A stretch of DNA of 64,000 nt from Nostoc sp. LPT (GTDB taxonomy: Bacteria; Cyanobacteriota; Cyanobacteriia; Cyanobacteriales; Nostocaceae), in assembly GCF_017115165.1 (NCBI RefSeq), contig NZ_JABXKF010000017.1:1-64000 (forward strand), read 5' to 3'. The notes below the pieces were generated by a model. It saw only the letters and a program-made list of their open reading frames with translations, did no database searches and was not told where the DNA came from. Numbering within the stretch: the stretch's first letter is position 1; every line of letters begins with the position of its first letter. Of this stretch, positions 8,226-17,627 are shown in pieces. Both the position numbers and the translations under genes were made by a program.

Positions 8226-9673
8226 ATGCACCCACTCCGTGCGGGAACAGTCAATGACAACTGTTGAGTTTCTTCTTTACTATTCCACTCAACTTCAGCA
8301 TTACCATATAAAAGTTTGTTGGGTTGAGTACGCAAAGTAGCGACATCTGCATTCGCTGTTGCCGAACTTGTACCAGCATTGATAGCAATTATCAATTCTT
8401 CTGTCCCCAAAGTTCGCGCAAAGATATAAAGTTGTCCTTGAGCATGGAGGACTTGGTAATCACCTGTACGCAAGGCTGGGTATGTGTGGCGCAGGGCAAT
8501 TAATTGACGATGAGTATTGAAAATTTCTTGATTCCAATTACTCTCTAAAGGAAAACCACGGCGTGAGTCGGGATCTATTGCACCAGGTAAACCAACTTCA
8601 TCACCATAGTAGATGCTGGGGGCACCGGGAAAAGTGAGTAACAGTAGAGTTGACAATTCTATACTGCCTATATCACCGCCTGCAATAGTCATCAATCGCG
8701 CTGTATCGTGACTTGCAAGCAAATTGAGTTGAGTTAGCTGAATTTCCCAAGGATAAAGTTGCAGTACTTCTTGAATTTTGGTGGCGTACTCGGCGGCAAA
8801 TAAGGGTGGGTAGGGTTGATAGTCGCGGCTTTGGACTTGTTCTAAGACTACACGATCGCCTGCTGCAAAGGCAATTGTCGGCCCGGCAAATAAATAATTC
8901 ATCACGCCGTCAAATTGCGTCCCATCCAACCACTCACGTGAATCTCCCCAGACTTCGCCCACAATGTAAGCTTCGGGATTGACTGCTTTAACGCGATCGC
9001 GAAATTCCTGCCAAAAACCAGGAGTTTTAATTTCAAATGGTACATCTAATCGCCAACCATCAATGCCGAATTTAATCCAATATTCGGCAATTTCCATAAT
9101 GTATTCTCGTACTTCTGGATTATCGTGGTTAAATTCTGGCAAGGCACGATTTTCCGCCCAACCCACGTAGTTTGCAGGGAATTCACCATTGTAAGGTGAA
9201 AGCGGCCAGCCTTCTATTTTGAACCAATTTACCCAAGGCGAATGGGGGCCATTCTCTAAAACATCGTGGAAAAAGAAAAAACCACGGCTGGAATGGTTAA
9301 ATACCCCATCTAGAACAACTTTGATATTCCGTTGATGGGCTGCATCAAGCAATTCTTTAAAAGCCTCGTTGCCCCCTAGCATGGGGTCAACTAGATAATA
9401 ATCGTGGGTATGATAGCGATGATTGCTGGCGGATTGAAAAATGGGTGTGAAATAAATTGCATTAATTCCCAAATCCTGGATGTAGTCTAAACCCTCCATG
9501 ATGCCCCATAAATCACCGCCTTTATAACCCTGGAGTGTTGGTATAGAGTCCCAATCTTCCCAACGGGCTTCACGCAGCAGCCGTTTGCGCGGCTGTTTGC
9601 TTCTAGCAAAGCGGTCTGGGAAGATTTGGTAGAAAACAGCGTGCTTTACCCAGTCTGGTGTTTGAATTTGCAT
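8207..9673 (-). CDS. GH13 alpha-amylase family glycosidase
   Basis: From ATG 9673 the protein has 488 residues and begins MQIQTPDWVKHAVFYQIFPD, the usual start of this family; 12 further upstream codons look untranslated. The catalytic triad is in place: nucleophile D210 (DGWRLDVPFE), acid/base E240 (IVGEVWGDS) and D323 (LLASHDTARL). The DGVFNHSSRG motif is also present. There is no signal peptide, which suggests cytosolic maltodextrin or glycogen-derived substrates. Neopullulanase/cyclomaltodextrinase-type activity is possible, but the N-terminal domain of those enzymes is missing. Confidence 0.92.
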   Translation of the reverse strand: MQIQTPDWVKHAVFYQIFPDRFARSKQPRKRLLREARWEDWDSIPTLQGYKGGDLWGIMEGLDYIQDLGINAIYFTPIFQSASNHRYHTHDYYLVDPMLGGNEAFKELLDAAHQRNIKVVLDGVFNHSSRGFFFFHDVLENGPHSPWVNWFKIEGWPLSPYNGEFPANYVGWAENRALPEFNHDNPEVREYIMEIAEYWIKFGIDGWRLDVPFEIKTPGFWQEFRDRVKAVNPEAYIVGEVWGDSREWLDGTQFDGVMNYLFAGPTIAFAAGDRVVLEQVQSRDYQPYPPLFAAEYATKIQEVLQLYPWEIQLTQLNLLASHDTARLMTIAGGDIGSIELSTLLLLTFPGAPSIYYGDEVGLPGAIDPDSRRGFPLESNWNQEIFNTHRQLIALRHTYPALRTGDYQVLHAQGQLYIFARTLGTEELIIAINAGTSSATANADVATLRTQPNKLLYGNAEVEWNSKEETQQLSLTVPARSGCILGTGD

Positions 9674-10280
9674 GAATAACTTTTTGTACTTCAGAAGCGA
9701 TCGTTGCAAATATTAGCTTCTTTATGGCTCTTACTTATGATAGAGAATCTGTCATTTCTCAGTATTCATTAGTGATTTAGCCTTTTTCATGCTGTTTTAT
9801 ACGCAAATGTTATCAGTCTTAACTATTTTGACTACAATTTGTTTTAGTTTTTAACAGGTCAACTAGATAGACTCGTCACTGATTGCATTCTGACTCCTAA
9901 ATTCTTCTTTAAGAAATTTATTTATTACTTAATTATTCTTAATTTTATTTTCCTCACTTTGTCCGTAATGATTTAGGCAGACAATGGATTAGTTTAATAG
10001 CTTCATAAAAATTGCCTATTATCTCAGATTTCGGTAATTCTTAGATGCACCCGATCAAAGATGTCTCATGAACCACAGAAAATCACGATGATGGATACTT
10101 AATTCAAGAATATGAGTTATAAACTAGCAATTGTCTTAGGAATAACTTACCACTTCCTAAGCTTATTTGATGTTATCTATGAAAAAAATAGATAACTATA
10201 GTCTGCATTAATGTTAAAGCGACTTATCCTACTAAAATCACTACTTCGTTGACAGCAAATAAATTGAGTTTGAGGTAAAA
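9674..10280. other. intergenic, about 600 bp, no gene seen
   Basis: A very AT-rich spacer between the divergent amylase and subtilase genes. No frame with protein-like composition and no strong hairpin was noticed. It presumably holds both promoters. Confidence 0.5.
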
Positions 10281-12008
10281 ATGAGACACGAAAAACTTTC
10301 TCCTGGACTACTTTTGGCATATCAAGACTATCAAAATGAAGGAGATAAAGCTTTAGTTACACATAAGCGATCGCTTGGCATCATTGCCCACAAAAGCCCG
10401 GTCAAGCCCACTAAAAGCGTCGTTTTTATTTACTGCGACCCTGATGCAGACTTAAGTTATCTATCACAATATAATATTGAAGTCAATCAAAACTCTGGGA
10501 GTGTGCGGACAGCTTTCTTACCGATAGAGAGTTTAGATGTCTTATCTGAAGAAGATGTGATTCAGCGGATTAAGCCATCACGCAAACTTCATTTGCGGAT
10601 GGACAGTGCAATGAAAACAGTTAAACTGCCGGAGTTCCAGAATAAAACCGGACTGACTGGAAAAGGAGTAATCATCGGCATTATAGACAGTGGTATCGAT
10701 CCCAAACACCCCGCCTTTGCTGGACGAATTTTACACATTTGGGATCAAACATTGCCAGGCCCAGGAGTCACAGAGGGCGGCTATGGGGCTGAATTTACGG
10801 GAGCGCAACTGACAGTTTCTCAGGATACTGGTGGTCATGGTACTCACGTTGCGGGAATTGCTGCCGGTGCCGATGCTAGTTATAGTGGTGTCGCACCAGA
10901 AGCGGAATTAGTTGTCGTCAGGTCTGATTTACAGGATGCCCACATCGCAGATGGTGTGCGTTATATTTTCCGAGTTGCTAGGGAGTTGGGACGCCCAGCA
11001 GTGGTAAATCTCAGCTTGGGTGGACACGCTGATGCCCATGATGGTAGTGATTCCTTATCCAAAGTCATCGACGCCGAAACTGGCCCTGGAAGAATTGTTT
11101 GCTGTGCTGCGGGTAACGAAGGAAACGATAACATTCATGGACAAGCGACGATACCCAGTGGACGCACTCGTGGTATGCGGTTTAATGTTCCTTTGAATCA
11201 AGTAGGTATAGTTTGGTTAAACGCTTGGTATGCCAAAGACAGCGAATTGGAAGTATCTGTGCGGAGTCCTAACGGTTTTGTCACCCCCTTTCAAAAAATC
11301 ATTACTGAAGGTAATGCTGCCCAAGATTACCAATTACCAGATGCACGGGTGCAATTAGCGACACCAGCGCCAGACCAAGCCAACGGCGACCATAATTTCT
11401 TTGTGCAAATCCGGGGTATTGGCCCCTCACAAGTAATGGGAGGTGTTTGGCAGCTGCGAGTCCGCAACCCTTCTTCAACTGACACATGTTTAAATGTATG
11501 GACACTAGATGACAGTTCATCAGTGTTTTTCACAGGTAAAAGTGTGAAGGATGCGTTAAAAATTGGTTCGCCGGGAGCCGCCAGCAGTGCAATTACAGTT
11601 GCCGCCTATACTACTAAAACCAAATACACAGATATTGATAACCAAGTGCGAGAAATGGGCTTAGAATTGGATACTATTTCGGAATTCAGTAGTGAAGGGC
11701 CTCTACGCAATAATGGACAGAAGCCGGATGTAGCAGCACCAGGCGCAATGATCGTTTCGACACTTTCCGCCGATGCAAATTTTGACCGCTCATCGATGAT
11801 TAATTCCAAGTTTGTGGTTCAGGCTGGTACGAGTATGGCGACACCGTTTGTTAGTGGGTTAGTGGCACTGCTGTTGCAGCGAGATCCTAAACTTGATCCG
11901 GCTGCGGTGAAAGACTTGCTACGTAAAAATAGTGCCATTCCCGGAAAACCCGCAGGCACATTTGATGACAAATGGGGTTATGGAGTCATTAACGCAGCTA
12001 ATCTGTAA
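10281..12008 (+). CDS. S8 family subtilisin-like serine protease
   Basis: A 575-residue subtilase with all catalytic residues: D136 (IGIIDSGID), H186 (GGHGTHVAGIAAG), oxyanion N279 (CCAAGNEG) and S518 (AGTSMATPFVSG). Residues 1 to about 110 look like an I9-type propeptide, ending before LTGKGVIIGI. A domain of roughly 130 residues is inserted between N279 and S518 (about 290-420), as in CspA-like subtilases with a jelly-roll insert. No signal peptide is visible, so it may be cytosolic. The next gene encodes a propeptide-like protein. The caspase-STAND gene lies 1 kb further on. The substrate is unknown. Confidence 0.95.
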   Translation: MRHEKLSPGLLLAYQDYQNEGDKALVTHKRSLGIIAHKSPVKPTKSVVFIYCDPDADLSYLSQYNIEVNQNSGSVRTAFLPIESLDVLSEEDVIQRIKPSRKLHLRMDSAMKTVKLPEFQNKTGLTGKGVIIGIIDSGIDPKHPAFAGRILHIWDQTLPGPGVTEGGYGAEFTGAQLTVSQDTGGHGTHVAGIAAGADASYSGVAPEAELVVVRSDLQDAHIADGVRYIFRVARELGRPAVVNLSLGGHADAHDGSDSLSKVIDAETGPGRIVCCAAGNEGNDNIHGQATIPSGRTRGMRFNVPLNQVGIVWLNAWYAKDSELEVSVRSPNGFVTPFQKIITEGNAAQDYQLPDARVQLATPAPDQANGDHNFFVQIRGIGPSQVMGGVWQLRVRNPSSTDTCLNVWTLDDSSSVFFTGKSVKDALKIGSPGAASSAITVAAYTTKTKYTDIDNQVREMGLELDTISEFSSEGPLRNNGQKPDVAAPGAMIVSTLSADANFDRSSMINSKFVVQAGTSMATPFVSGLVALLLQRDPKLDPAAVKDLLRKNSAIPGKPAGTFDDKWGYGVINAANL

Positions 12009-12078
12009 TTAGACTGAGAAAGGTAGATATTATTTCTGCACAAGGGTAGGCGATAAAAACCTACAACTTTGATAGATT

Positions 12079-12103
12079 AGGGTAGGCAATTGTTGCCTGC
12101 CCT
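12079..12103. repeat. palindrome AGGGTAGGCAA/TTGCCTGCCCT
   Basis: The near-perfect palindrome lies between the subtilase stop and the ATG of the small downstream gene. The 12-mer AGGGTAGGCAAT recurs inverted at 12428-12439, just after that gene, so the small gene is bracketed by inverted copies. There is no T-run, so it is not a classical terminator. Confidence 0.6.
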
Positions 12104-12122
12104 ATTTACCAAGGAATTACTG

Positions 12123-12422
12123 ATGAATTATCATAAACTAGATGCCGCTCTTGCTACAGCGCTGAATGATGTTCAAAATTCAGAAGAACCGAATTTAGGG
12201 GTTTTCATCCATACTGAACCAGTTTTAAACTCTGCTGCAACTGCTGTTTTAGAAAGTTTAGGCGTTAATGGTGTTAGCAGTGGCAAAGATATTTTCACCG
12301 CAACACTTTCACCAAATGCCATTTCTCAGTTATCAGAGCAACCTTGGGTGATGAGTCTGAAGCGATCGCAGCAATTGCGTTTGGTTAATAGGAAGATAAA
12401 TACACCGAAGTTAGGTGTTTAA
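12123..12422 (+). CDS. small protein resembling a free-standing subtilase propeptide/I9 inhibitor
   Basis: From ATG 12123 the protein has 99 residues; a further 11 in-frame codons upstream overlap a palindrome. It reads LGVFIHTEPVLNSAATAVLE, then GKDIFTATLSPNAISQLSEQ, then PWVMSLKRSQQLRLV. This beta-alpha-beta, beta-alpha-beta order with a final basic strand parallels residues 45-106 of the upstream subtilase (KSVVFIYCDPDADLSYLS ... IQRIKPSRKLHLRM). I infer an I9-like fold acting as inhibitor or folding chaperone of the neighbouring protease. It has no signal peptide or catalytic motif. The match is structural pattern reading, not a search. Confidence 0.6.
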   Translation: MNYHKLDAALATALNDVQNSEEPNLGVFIHTEPVLNSAATAVLESLGVNGVSSGKDIFTATLSPNAISQLSEQPWVMSLKRSQQLRLVNRKINTPKLGV

Positions 12423-12465
12423 TGGGCATTGCCTACCCTTACAATGTGTAGATAATTTTTTGCTG

Positions 12466-12837
12466 TTACTGTGAATCCGGTTTTGGTTTTTCTGGAAACT
12501 TACACTTCACCTCAATTTCCAAATTACTTTCAGCAGAGCCTTCGGTAATGTAAGGAATACCTGCTTTGCCACCCAACTTAATGCCAAATTTAAGTTTTAC
12601 CTCCTCAATCTCAGCAGTATTGAAGTCTTTAAAAGCACTTAGAGCATAGATAGTATAAGAGCGAATCATTTGACGAGCTTGTTGCATCCGAGCGATCGCA
12701 TCTGTTCGTACATCTTTGTATTTTATGCCATCGTCGTCCTCCTCAATTTCCGAAGTTGTTTCAGTGGCTGTAACGTTAATCTCAATCTGCTCAATCTCTC
12801 TGTCTGCTTGGAAAAATAGTTGCTGCACTTCTGACAT
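12466..12837 (-). CDS. TRYPCO1-like (CU044_2847 family) protein
   Basis: A 123-residue protein with an N-terminal strand region, an acidic loop (SEIEEDDDG), a helix (RMQQARQMIRSYTIYAL) and a C-terminal block, EIEEVKLKFGIKLGGKAGIP, followed by SAESNLEIEVKCKF. That block matches the 'vEFGiKLs..aG.i.a..saeanf.v' signature I associate with trypsin-co-occurring domain 1. These domains occur with proteases and STAND NTPases in bacterial conflict systems and are thought to be adaptor or sensor parts. It is divergently transcribed from the caspase-STAND gene across a 147-bp gap. Confidence 0.65.
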   Translation of the reverse strand: MSEVQQLFFQADREIEQIEINVTATETTSEIEEDDDGIKYKDVRTDAIARMQQARQMIRSYTIYALSAFKDFNTAEIEEVKLKFGIKLGGKAGIPYITEGSAESNLEIEVKCKFPEKPKPDSQ

Positions 12838-12984
12838 AAGCCACCTCGATTAAAGTTTTGTAACGTATCTGAATAAATTTCAGCTTGCTTGCAGAAAACT
12901 AACAGATGGTATTGTTTCTAATAACACAGCCATTGATTGTGTCTGTCAAGATTATCCCGCATTTACCAAGCCAAGGTGTGTTAA

Positions 12985-15843
12985 ATGGCACGATATGCGC
13001 TTGTTATTGGCATCGCTGAGTATCTCAGCCCATCATTACCGCGTTTGTCGAAGACTACAAATGATGCTGAGGCTGTAGCGCAACTTCTAGAGCAATATGG
13101 TGATTTCCAGTCTGTGCAAAGACTACCACAGCGCTGGAATAAAGATAAAAACGGCTATGAAATGGCAGTGCAAAAAGTTACTGGCGCTCAACTGGGCCAA
13201 GATTTGAGAACTTTTTTACTAGAGCAAGCTGCTAATAATGAAGCACTAATTTATTTTAGCGGGCACGGTTTTACCATTTCCGACAATTTGGGACAACAAA
13301 AGGGATATTTAGCAAGTTCCGATTGTCAGATTGAATTTAAAGAAAACGAAAATGTTGAACAAAAATATGGCATTCCCTTGGATAGCCTTAACGACTTAAT
13401 TCGAGATTCGCAATTGAGTAGTTTAGTGATGCTCCTCGATTGCTGTCATAGCGGCTATTTCCTGGAAAGACAGTTAATAGAAAAAAGTCTTAACGCTTTC
13501 AGTTCGCAAAAGGATTATTACTTAATTACAGCTTGTCGTGGCTTTGAACGCGCCGGAGTGATTAAAAGTGAAGAATACAGCATTTTCACAGGTGCAGTTG
13601 TTAAGGGATTGGCGGCAGAAAATGCAAGTAGTAGTAGGCGAATTAGTGGCGATCGCTTGTTTGATTTTGTCAGCAATGAACTTAAAGGTTCTGTACAGGA
13701 GCCGATTCGCATGGGTTGGGGACGTTCGATTACCTTGGTGACTTATCCCAAATTAGATATTTTTACAAAAGAAAAAATTGCTTTCAATCAGGAAAATCCT
13801 TATCGGGGACTTTATGCTTTTGAATCAGAACAAGCGCAATATTTTCGTGGACGAGATGAAGCAGTTCGTACCCTAATTTCACGTTTAGCAGAGAGTCATT
13901 TTTTGGCTGTAATTGGCTATTCAGGTAGTGGTAAATCTTCCTTAGTAAAAGCAGGTTTGTTACCGCAACTGAAAGGCGATCGCCTTCCTGGAAGCAGTCA
14001 ATGGGAAATCGCATCTTTTACACTAGGAGAGCATCCTTTAGGTAAATTAGTTGATATTTTAGCTAGGCAACAGCAGCAAAATAAACCGCATCTATTATTT
14101 ATCGATCAATTTGAAGAAGTATTTACACTTTGTCAAGACGATGAGGAACGCAAAGCTTTTATCCGCTTAGTGGCACAGGAAGTAAAAAAAGGTGAGGGAG
14201 AAACGCGGATAATTTTGACAATTCGCGGTGATTTCTTAAATCGTTGTGCTGACTATTTAGAAATTATTACTCTCATCAATAGCATTCCTCCCACATCATT
14301 CATCGTCACACCAATGTCTTTTGCTGAGTTAGAAGAAGCAATTGAAAAACCAGCAAAATTACATGGGGTAACATTTGAGCGTGGTTTAGTTTCGCAAATT
14401 TCCGCCGATGTCGTCAACCGTCCGGGTGCATTACCCATACTGCAATATGCACTCAAAGAGTTGTGGCGAGTTTGCATTGAAGAACCTGAATCGCCACAAC
14501 CGCTTTTAACTCGCAAAGGCTATGAAGAAATTGGTGGAGTTAAAGGAGCTTTAGACAAACGAGCGACAATTTTGTATCAAAGTTTAACAACTATAGATCA
14601 AGCCTTTGCGCGTTGCTTGTTTATGGAATTGGTGCAATTAGGTGAAGCTGGAGAAGTGACGCGGCGGCGTGCTAGCTGGGATAGATTAGAAGCAATTTCA
14701 GATTCTCCACAACAATTACAACGGGTTGTAGGATTACTGGCAGGTTCTCAACAACGCTTAATTATCACTGATGAAAAGACGGTTGAAGTTGCTCATGAAG
14801 CACTTTTATCTGAGTGGAAATTATTAAATAGTTGGATTGCTGAAAATCTGGAGAATATTCGTCTCAGTCGTTCTTTAGAGGAAGATTGCCAGGAATGGCT
14901 ACAAAGATTTAATAAATCGGATGAAGCACTATTGACAGGTGCAAAATTGGCTGTAATTTCTGAATGGGTGAATAAGATTCAGCCAAGACTTACGCCATTA
15001 GAAGCGGAATTTTTGCATAAGAGTTTGGAGAGACGCGATCGCCAAAATCAGGCAGAATTAGAGCAAGCAAAAAAACTCCAACAGCAAGCAGAAGCTAAAG
15101 CCAAAGCTGAATCACAAAGAACTAGATTTGCGATCGCCTCTGCAATACTTGTAGCTGTATGTGGGGGATTAGGAGCGTTTACATGGCAACTTAGCACAAA
15201 GAATAGCCTGAAGGATAAGATCGCTTCTGGAGCATTAATTGCATTGCCTGAGCTACTTTTGCAAACAGGGAATCAGCTTGATGCGATGATAGCAAGTGTA
15301 CAAGTACTTAAGCAATTTCAAGATTTAGGTATAGACAATGCTGACGCACTTAATCGACTTAAATTAGTGATAGATAAAGTGCAAGAACACAATCGTTTAC
15401 AGGGACATACAGATTCTGTTAGCAGTGTAAGTGTTAGTCCTACAGAAAACCTTATTGTTTCTGCAAGTCATGATAAAACTGTGAAACTTTGGAAGTTGGA
15501 TGGCACTCTGGTTAAAACTATGAGACATGATGCTGCTGTCTATAGTGTAAGTTTTAGTCCTGATGGTCAGTATATAGTCTCTGGTGGTGGTGATAAAAAA
15601 GTTAAGCTTTGGAAGAAAGATGGTACTTTCCTTGATTCGGTTACAGAAGACAAAAATATCTATTTTGTCAATTTTAGTCCTGACAATAAAATAATTTCTA
15701 CTAGGGAAGATGGCACTGTAAGGTTATGGGAATATAATTCATCAAAAATTATACAAAAACCTTATAAAACCATACTAGGAAATGGCAAAGACGGAGTTTG
15801 GAGTGCAGAATTTAGTCATAATAATAGTAGTAAAATTCATTAA
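12985..15843 (+). CDS. caspase-like peptidase / STAND NTPase / WD40 protein, WD40 array cut short
   Basis: This 952-residue protein joins several domains. Residues 1-255 are a caspase-like peptidase with catalytic H94 (YFSGHGF) and C154 (LLDCCHSGYF). Residues 270-690 form a STAND/nSTAND1-type NTPase with Walker A at 311-319 (GYSGSGKSS) and Walker B at 370-378 (LLFIDQFEE). A coiled, alanine/lysine-rich segment leads to a hydrophobic helix (about 712-732). About three WD40 repeats follow from residue 805 (LQGHTDSVSSVSVSP, DKTVKLW). Related proteins usually carry many WD40 repeats, so the C-terminus is truncated. Sensing by WD40, NTP-driven assembly and caspase activation is the family model. 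Confidence 0.92.
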   Translation: MARYALVIGIAEYLSPSLPRLSKTTNDAEAVAQLLEQYGDFQSVQRLPQRWNKDKNGYEMAVQKVTGAQLGQDLRTFLLEQAANNEALIYFSGHGFTISDNLGQQKGYLASSDCQIEFKENENVEQKYGIPLDSLNDLIRDSQLSSLVMLLDCCHSGYFLERQLIEKSLNAFSSQKDYYLITACRGFERAGVIKSEEYSIFTGAVVKGLAAENASSSRRISGDRLFDFVSNELKGSVQEPIRMGWGRSITLVTYPKLDIFTKEKIAFNQENPYRGLYAFESEQAQYFRGRDEAVRTLISRLAESHFLAVIGYSGSGKSSLVKAGLLPQLKGDRLPGSSQWEIASFTLGEHPLGKLVDILARQQQQNKPHLLFIDQFEEVFTLCQDDEERKAFIRLVAQEVKKGEGETRIILTIRGDFLNRCADYLEIITLINSIPPTSFIVTPMSFAELEEAIEKPAKLHGVTFERGLVSQISADVVNRPGALPILQYALKELWRVCIEEPESPQPLLTRKGYEEIGGVKGALDKRATILYQSLTTIDQAFARCLFMELVQLGEAGEVTRRRASWDRLEAISDSPQQLQRVVGLLAGSQQRLIITDEKTVEVAHEALLSEWKLLNSWIAENLENIRLSRSLEEDCQEWLQRFNKSDEALLTGAKLAVISEWVNKIQPRLTPLEAEFLHKSLERRDRQNQAELEQAKKLQQQAEAKAKAESQRTRFAIASAILVAVCGGLGAFTWQLSTKNSLKDKIASGALIALPELLLQTGNQLDAMIASVQVLKQFQDLGIDNADALNRLKLVIDKVQEHNRLQGHTDSVSSVSVSPTENLIVSASHDKTVKLWKLDGTLVKTMRHDAAVYSVSFSPDGQYIVSGGGDKKVKLWKKDGTFLDSVTEDKNIYFVNFSPDNKIISTREDGTVRLWEYNSSKIIQKPYKTILGNGKDGVWSAEFSHNNSSKIH

Positions 15844-15891
15844 TTAGATTCTTCTCGTACAATTCTCTTTGGAGGGAATTTTATTGCTTAA
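15844..15891 (+). pseudogene. possible remnant of the missing WD40 array
   Basis: Directly after the stop at 15841-15843 the same frame continues as LDSSRTILFGGNFIA before another stop. This resembles the 'S.D.rtILsGG..ia' part of a WD40 blade. It suggests a nonsense change or deletion cut a longer propeller. The stretch is very short, so this is tentative. Confidence 0.35.
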
Positions 15892-15951
15892 CTGATTTCA
15901 AGCGATCGCCTGAATCCATAACCATAACTACCAAATGGGTTATTAGCAAAT

Positions 15952-16075
15952 AGACCTCTTGCAAAAGTCAAAAAATTAAAAATGTCATTCTGAGCGGAAC
16001 GCAGTGACAGAAGAATCTCACTACTCTGTTTAGCTCCGCTCGATATGACAATTTAAGCATTTATGCAAGAGGTCT
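15952..16075. mobile_element. MITE-like element with AGACCTCTTGCA inverted ends
   Basis: A 124-bp element bounded by perfect 12-bp terminal inverted repeats, AGACCTCTTGCA and TGCAAGAGGTCT. Inside, TGTCATTCTGAGCGGA near the left faces TCCGCTCGATATGACA-like sequence on the right, so most of it folds into one long hairpin. It has no coding capacity. It lies between the truncated STAND gene and glgC. The TGTCATTCTGAGCGGA core is one I associate with widespread bacterial palindromic repeats. Confidence 0.8.
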
Positions 16076-16336
16076 GATCTCTTTAAACTTATGTTTTTTT
16101 ACCATAACCTGAAATTTAGTTATGTCTCTCAGCATGAGTGTAGTCTAGCGATCGCACCCCCTTCCTCATCCCAATTAATACAAACGTTCTATTTTTTCTC
16201 TTGATCGCCCCCACTATCCATCATCAGTAGGATTCTGTAAAATTCATCCCAAAGAATCAGATGATCCCCCTTACCTGTGGTGGCAGACAGTCCTAAACTT
16301 AAGATGAGAGTTGAACAGGCAGTCGGGAGAAATTTT

Positions 16337-17626
16337 GTGAAAAAAGTATTATCAATCATTCTTGGTGGTGGCGCGGGTACTCGACTTTACCCACTAACCA
16401 AACTCCGCGCTAAACCAGCAGTACCAGTAGCGGGGAAGTACCGCCTAATCGATATCCCTGTTAGTAACTGCATAAATTCCGAAATATTCAAAATCTATGT
16501 CCTGACACAATTCAACTCAGCTTCCTTGAATCGTCATATCGCCCGTACCTACAACTTTACTGGCTTCAATGAAGGGTTTGTGGAAGTGCTAGCCGCACAA
16601 CAAACACCAGAAAACCCTAACTGGTTCCAAGGTACAGCAGATGCTGTACGTCAGTATCTGTGGTTAATGGAAGAATGGGATGTAGAAGAATATCTAATTC
16701 TCTCAGGCGATCACCTCTACCGCATGGATTATCGCCAGTTTATCCAGCGCCATAGAGAAACCGGGGCTGATATTACTCTCTCAGTCATCCCCATTGATGA
16801 GCGTCGCGCCTCAGATTTTGGCTTGATGAAAATTGACGATTCTGGTAGAGTAATCGATTTTAGCGAAAAACCTAAAGGTGAAGCGTTACTCCAAATGCAA
16901 GTTGATACAAGTGTACTGGGATTATCAAAAGAACAAGCCCAGCAACAGCCTTACATCGCTTCAATGGGGATTTATGTCTTTAAAAAAGATGTTTTGTTCA
17001 AGTTGTTGAGAGAAGGTATAGAAAGGACTGATTTCGGCAAAGAAATTATTCCTGATGCCTCTAAAGATTACAACGTTCAAGCTTACCTTTTTGATGACTA
17101 CTGGGAAGATATTGGAACAATCGAAGCATTTTATCATGCCAATTTAGCCCTAACTCAGCAGCCTCAGCCACCTTTTAGTTTCTACGATGAAGAAGCACCA
17201 ATTTATACCCGTGCTCGCTACTTACCTCCAAGTAAACTTTTAGATTGCCAGGTGACAGAATCAATTATCGGCGAAGGTTGTATTTTGAAAAATTGCCGCA
17301 TTCAACATTCAGTGTTGGGAGTGCGATCGCGAATTGAATCTGGCTGCGTCATCGAAGAGTCCCTACTCATGGGTGCAGATTTTTATCAAGCTTCTGTAGA
17401 ACGCCAATCTAATGTAGAAAAAGGCGACACTCCTGTAGGTATTGGTACTGACTCGATTATTCGCGGTGCGATCATTGATAAAAACGCCAGTATCGGCCAC
17501 GATGTTAAAATCATCAATAAAGATAACGTGCAAGAAGCTGACCGAGAAAGTCAAGGTTTCTACATCCGTAGTGGCATCGTTGTCGTGCTGAAAAATGCTG
17601 TAATTGCCGATGGAACCATCATTTAA
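16337..17626 (+). CDS. glgC: glucose-1-phosphate adenylyltransferase (ADP-glucose pyrophosphorylase)
   Basis: Starting at GTG 16337 ([20 protein letters not shown]) the protein is 429 residues, the length I recall for the Anabaena enzyme. Twenty further in-frame codons from 16277 are probably leader. It makes ADP-glucose from ATP and glucose-1-phosphate, the committed step of glycogen synthesis. Motifs present are [19 protein letters not shown], the sugar-binding [10 protein letters not shown] and the C-terminal left-handed beta-helix with lysines for 3-phosphoglycerate activation ([12 protein letters not shown]). It functions as a tetramer in the cytosol. Confidence 0.97.
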   Translation: MKKVLSIILGGGAGTRLYPLTKLRAKPAVPVAGKYRLIDIPVSNCINSEIFKIYVLTQFNSASLNRHIARTYNFTGFNEGFVEVLAAQQTPENPNWFQGTADAVRQYLWLMEEWDVEEYLILSGDHLYRMDYRQFIQRHRETGADITLSVIPIDERRASDFGLMKIDDSGRVIDFSEKPKGEALLQMQVDTSVLGLSKEQAQQQPYIASMGIYVFKKDVLFKLLREGIERTDFGKEIIPDASKDYNVQAYLFDDYWEDIGTIEAFYHANLALTQQPQPPFSFYDEEAPIYTRARYLPPSKLLDCQVTESIIGEGCILKNCRIQHSVLGVRSRIESGCVIEESLLMGADFYQASVERQSNVEKGDTPVGIGTDSIIRGAIIDKNASIGHDVKIINKDNVQEADRESQGFYIRSGIVVVLKNAVIADGTII

Positions 17627-17627
17627 T

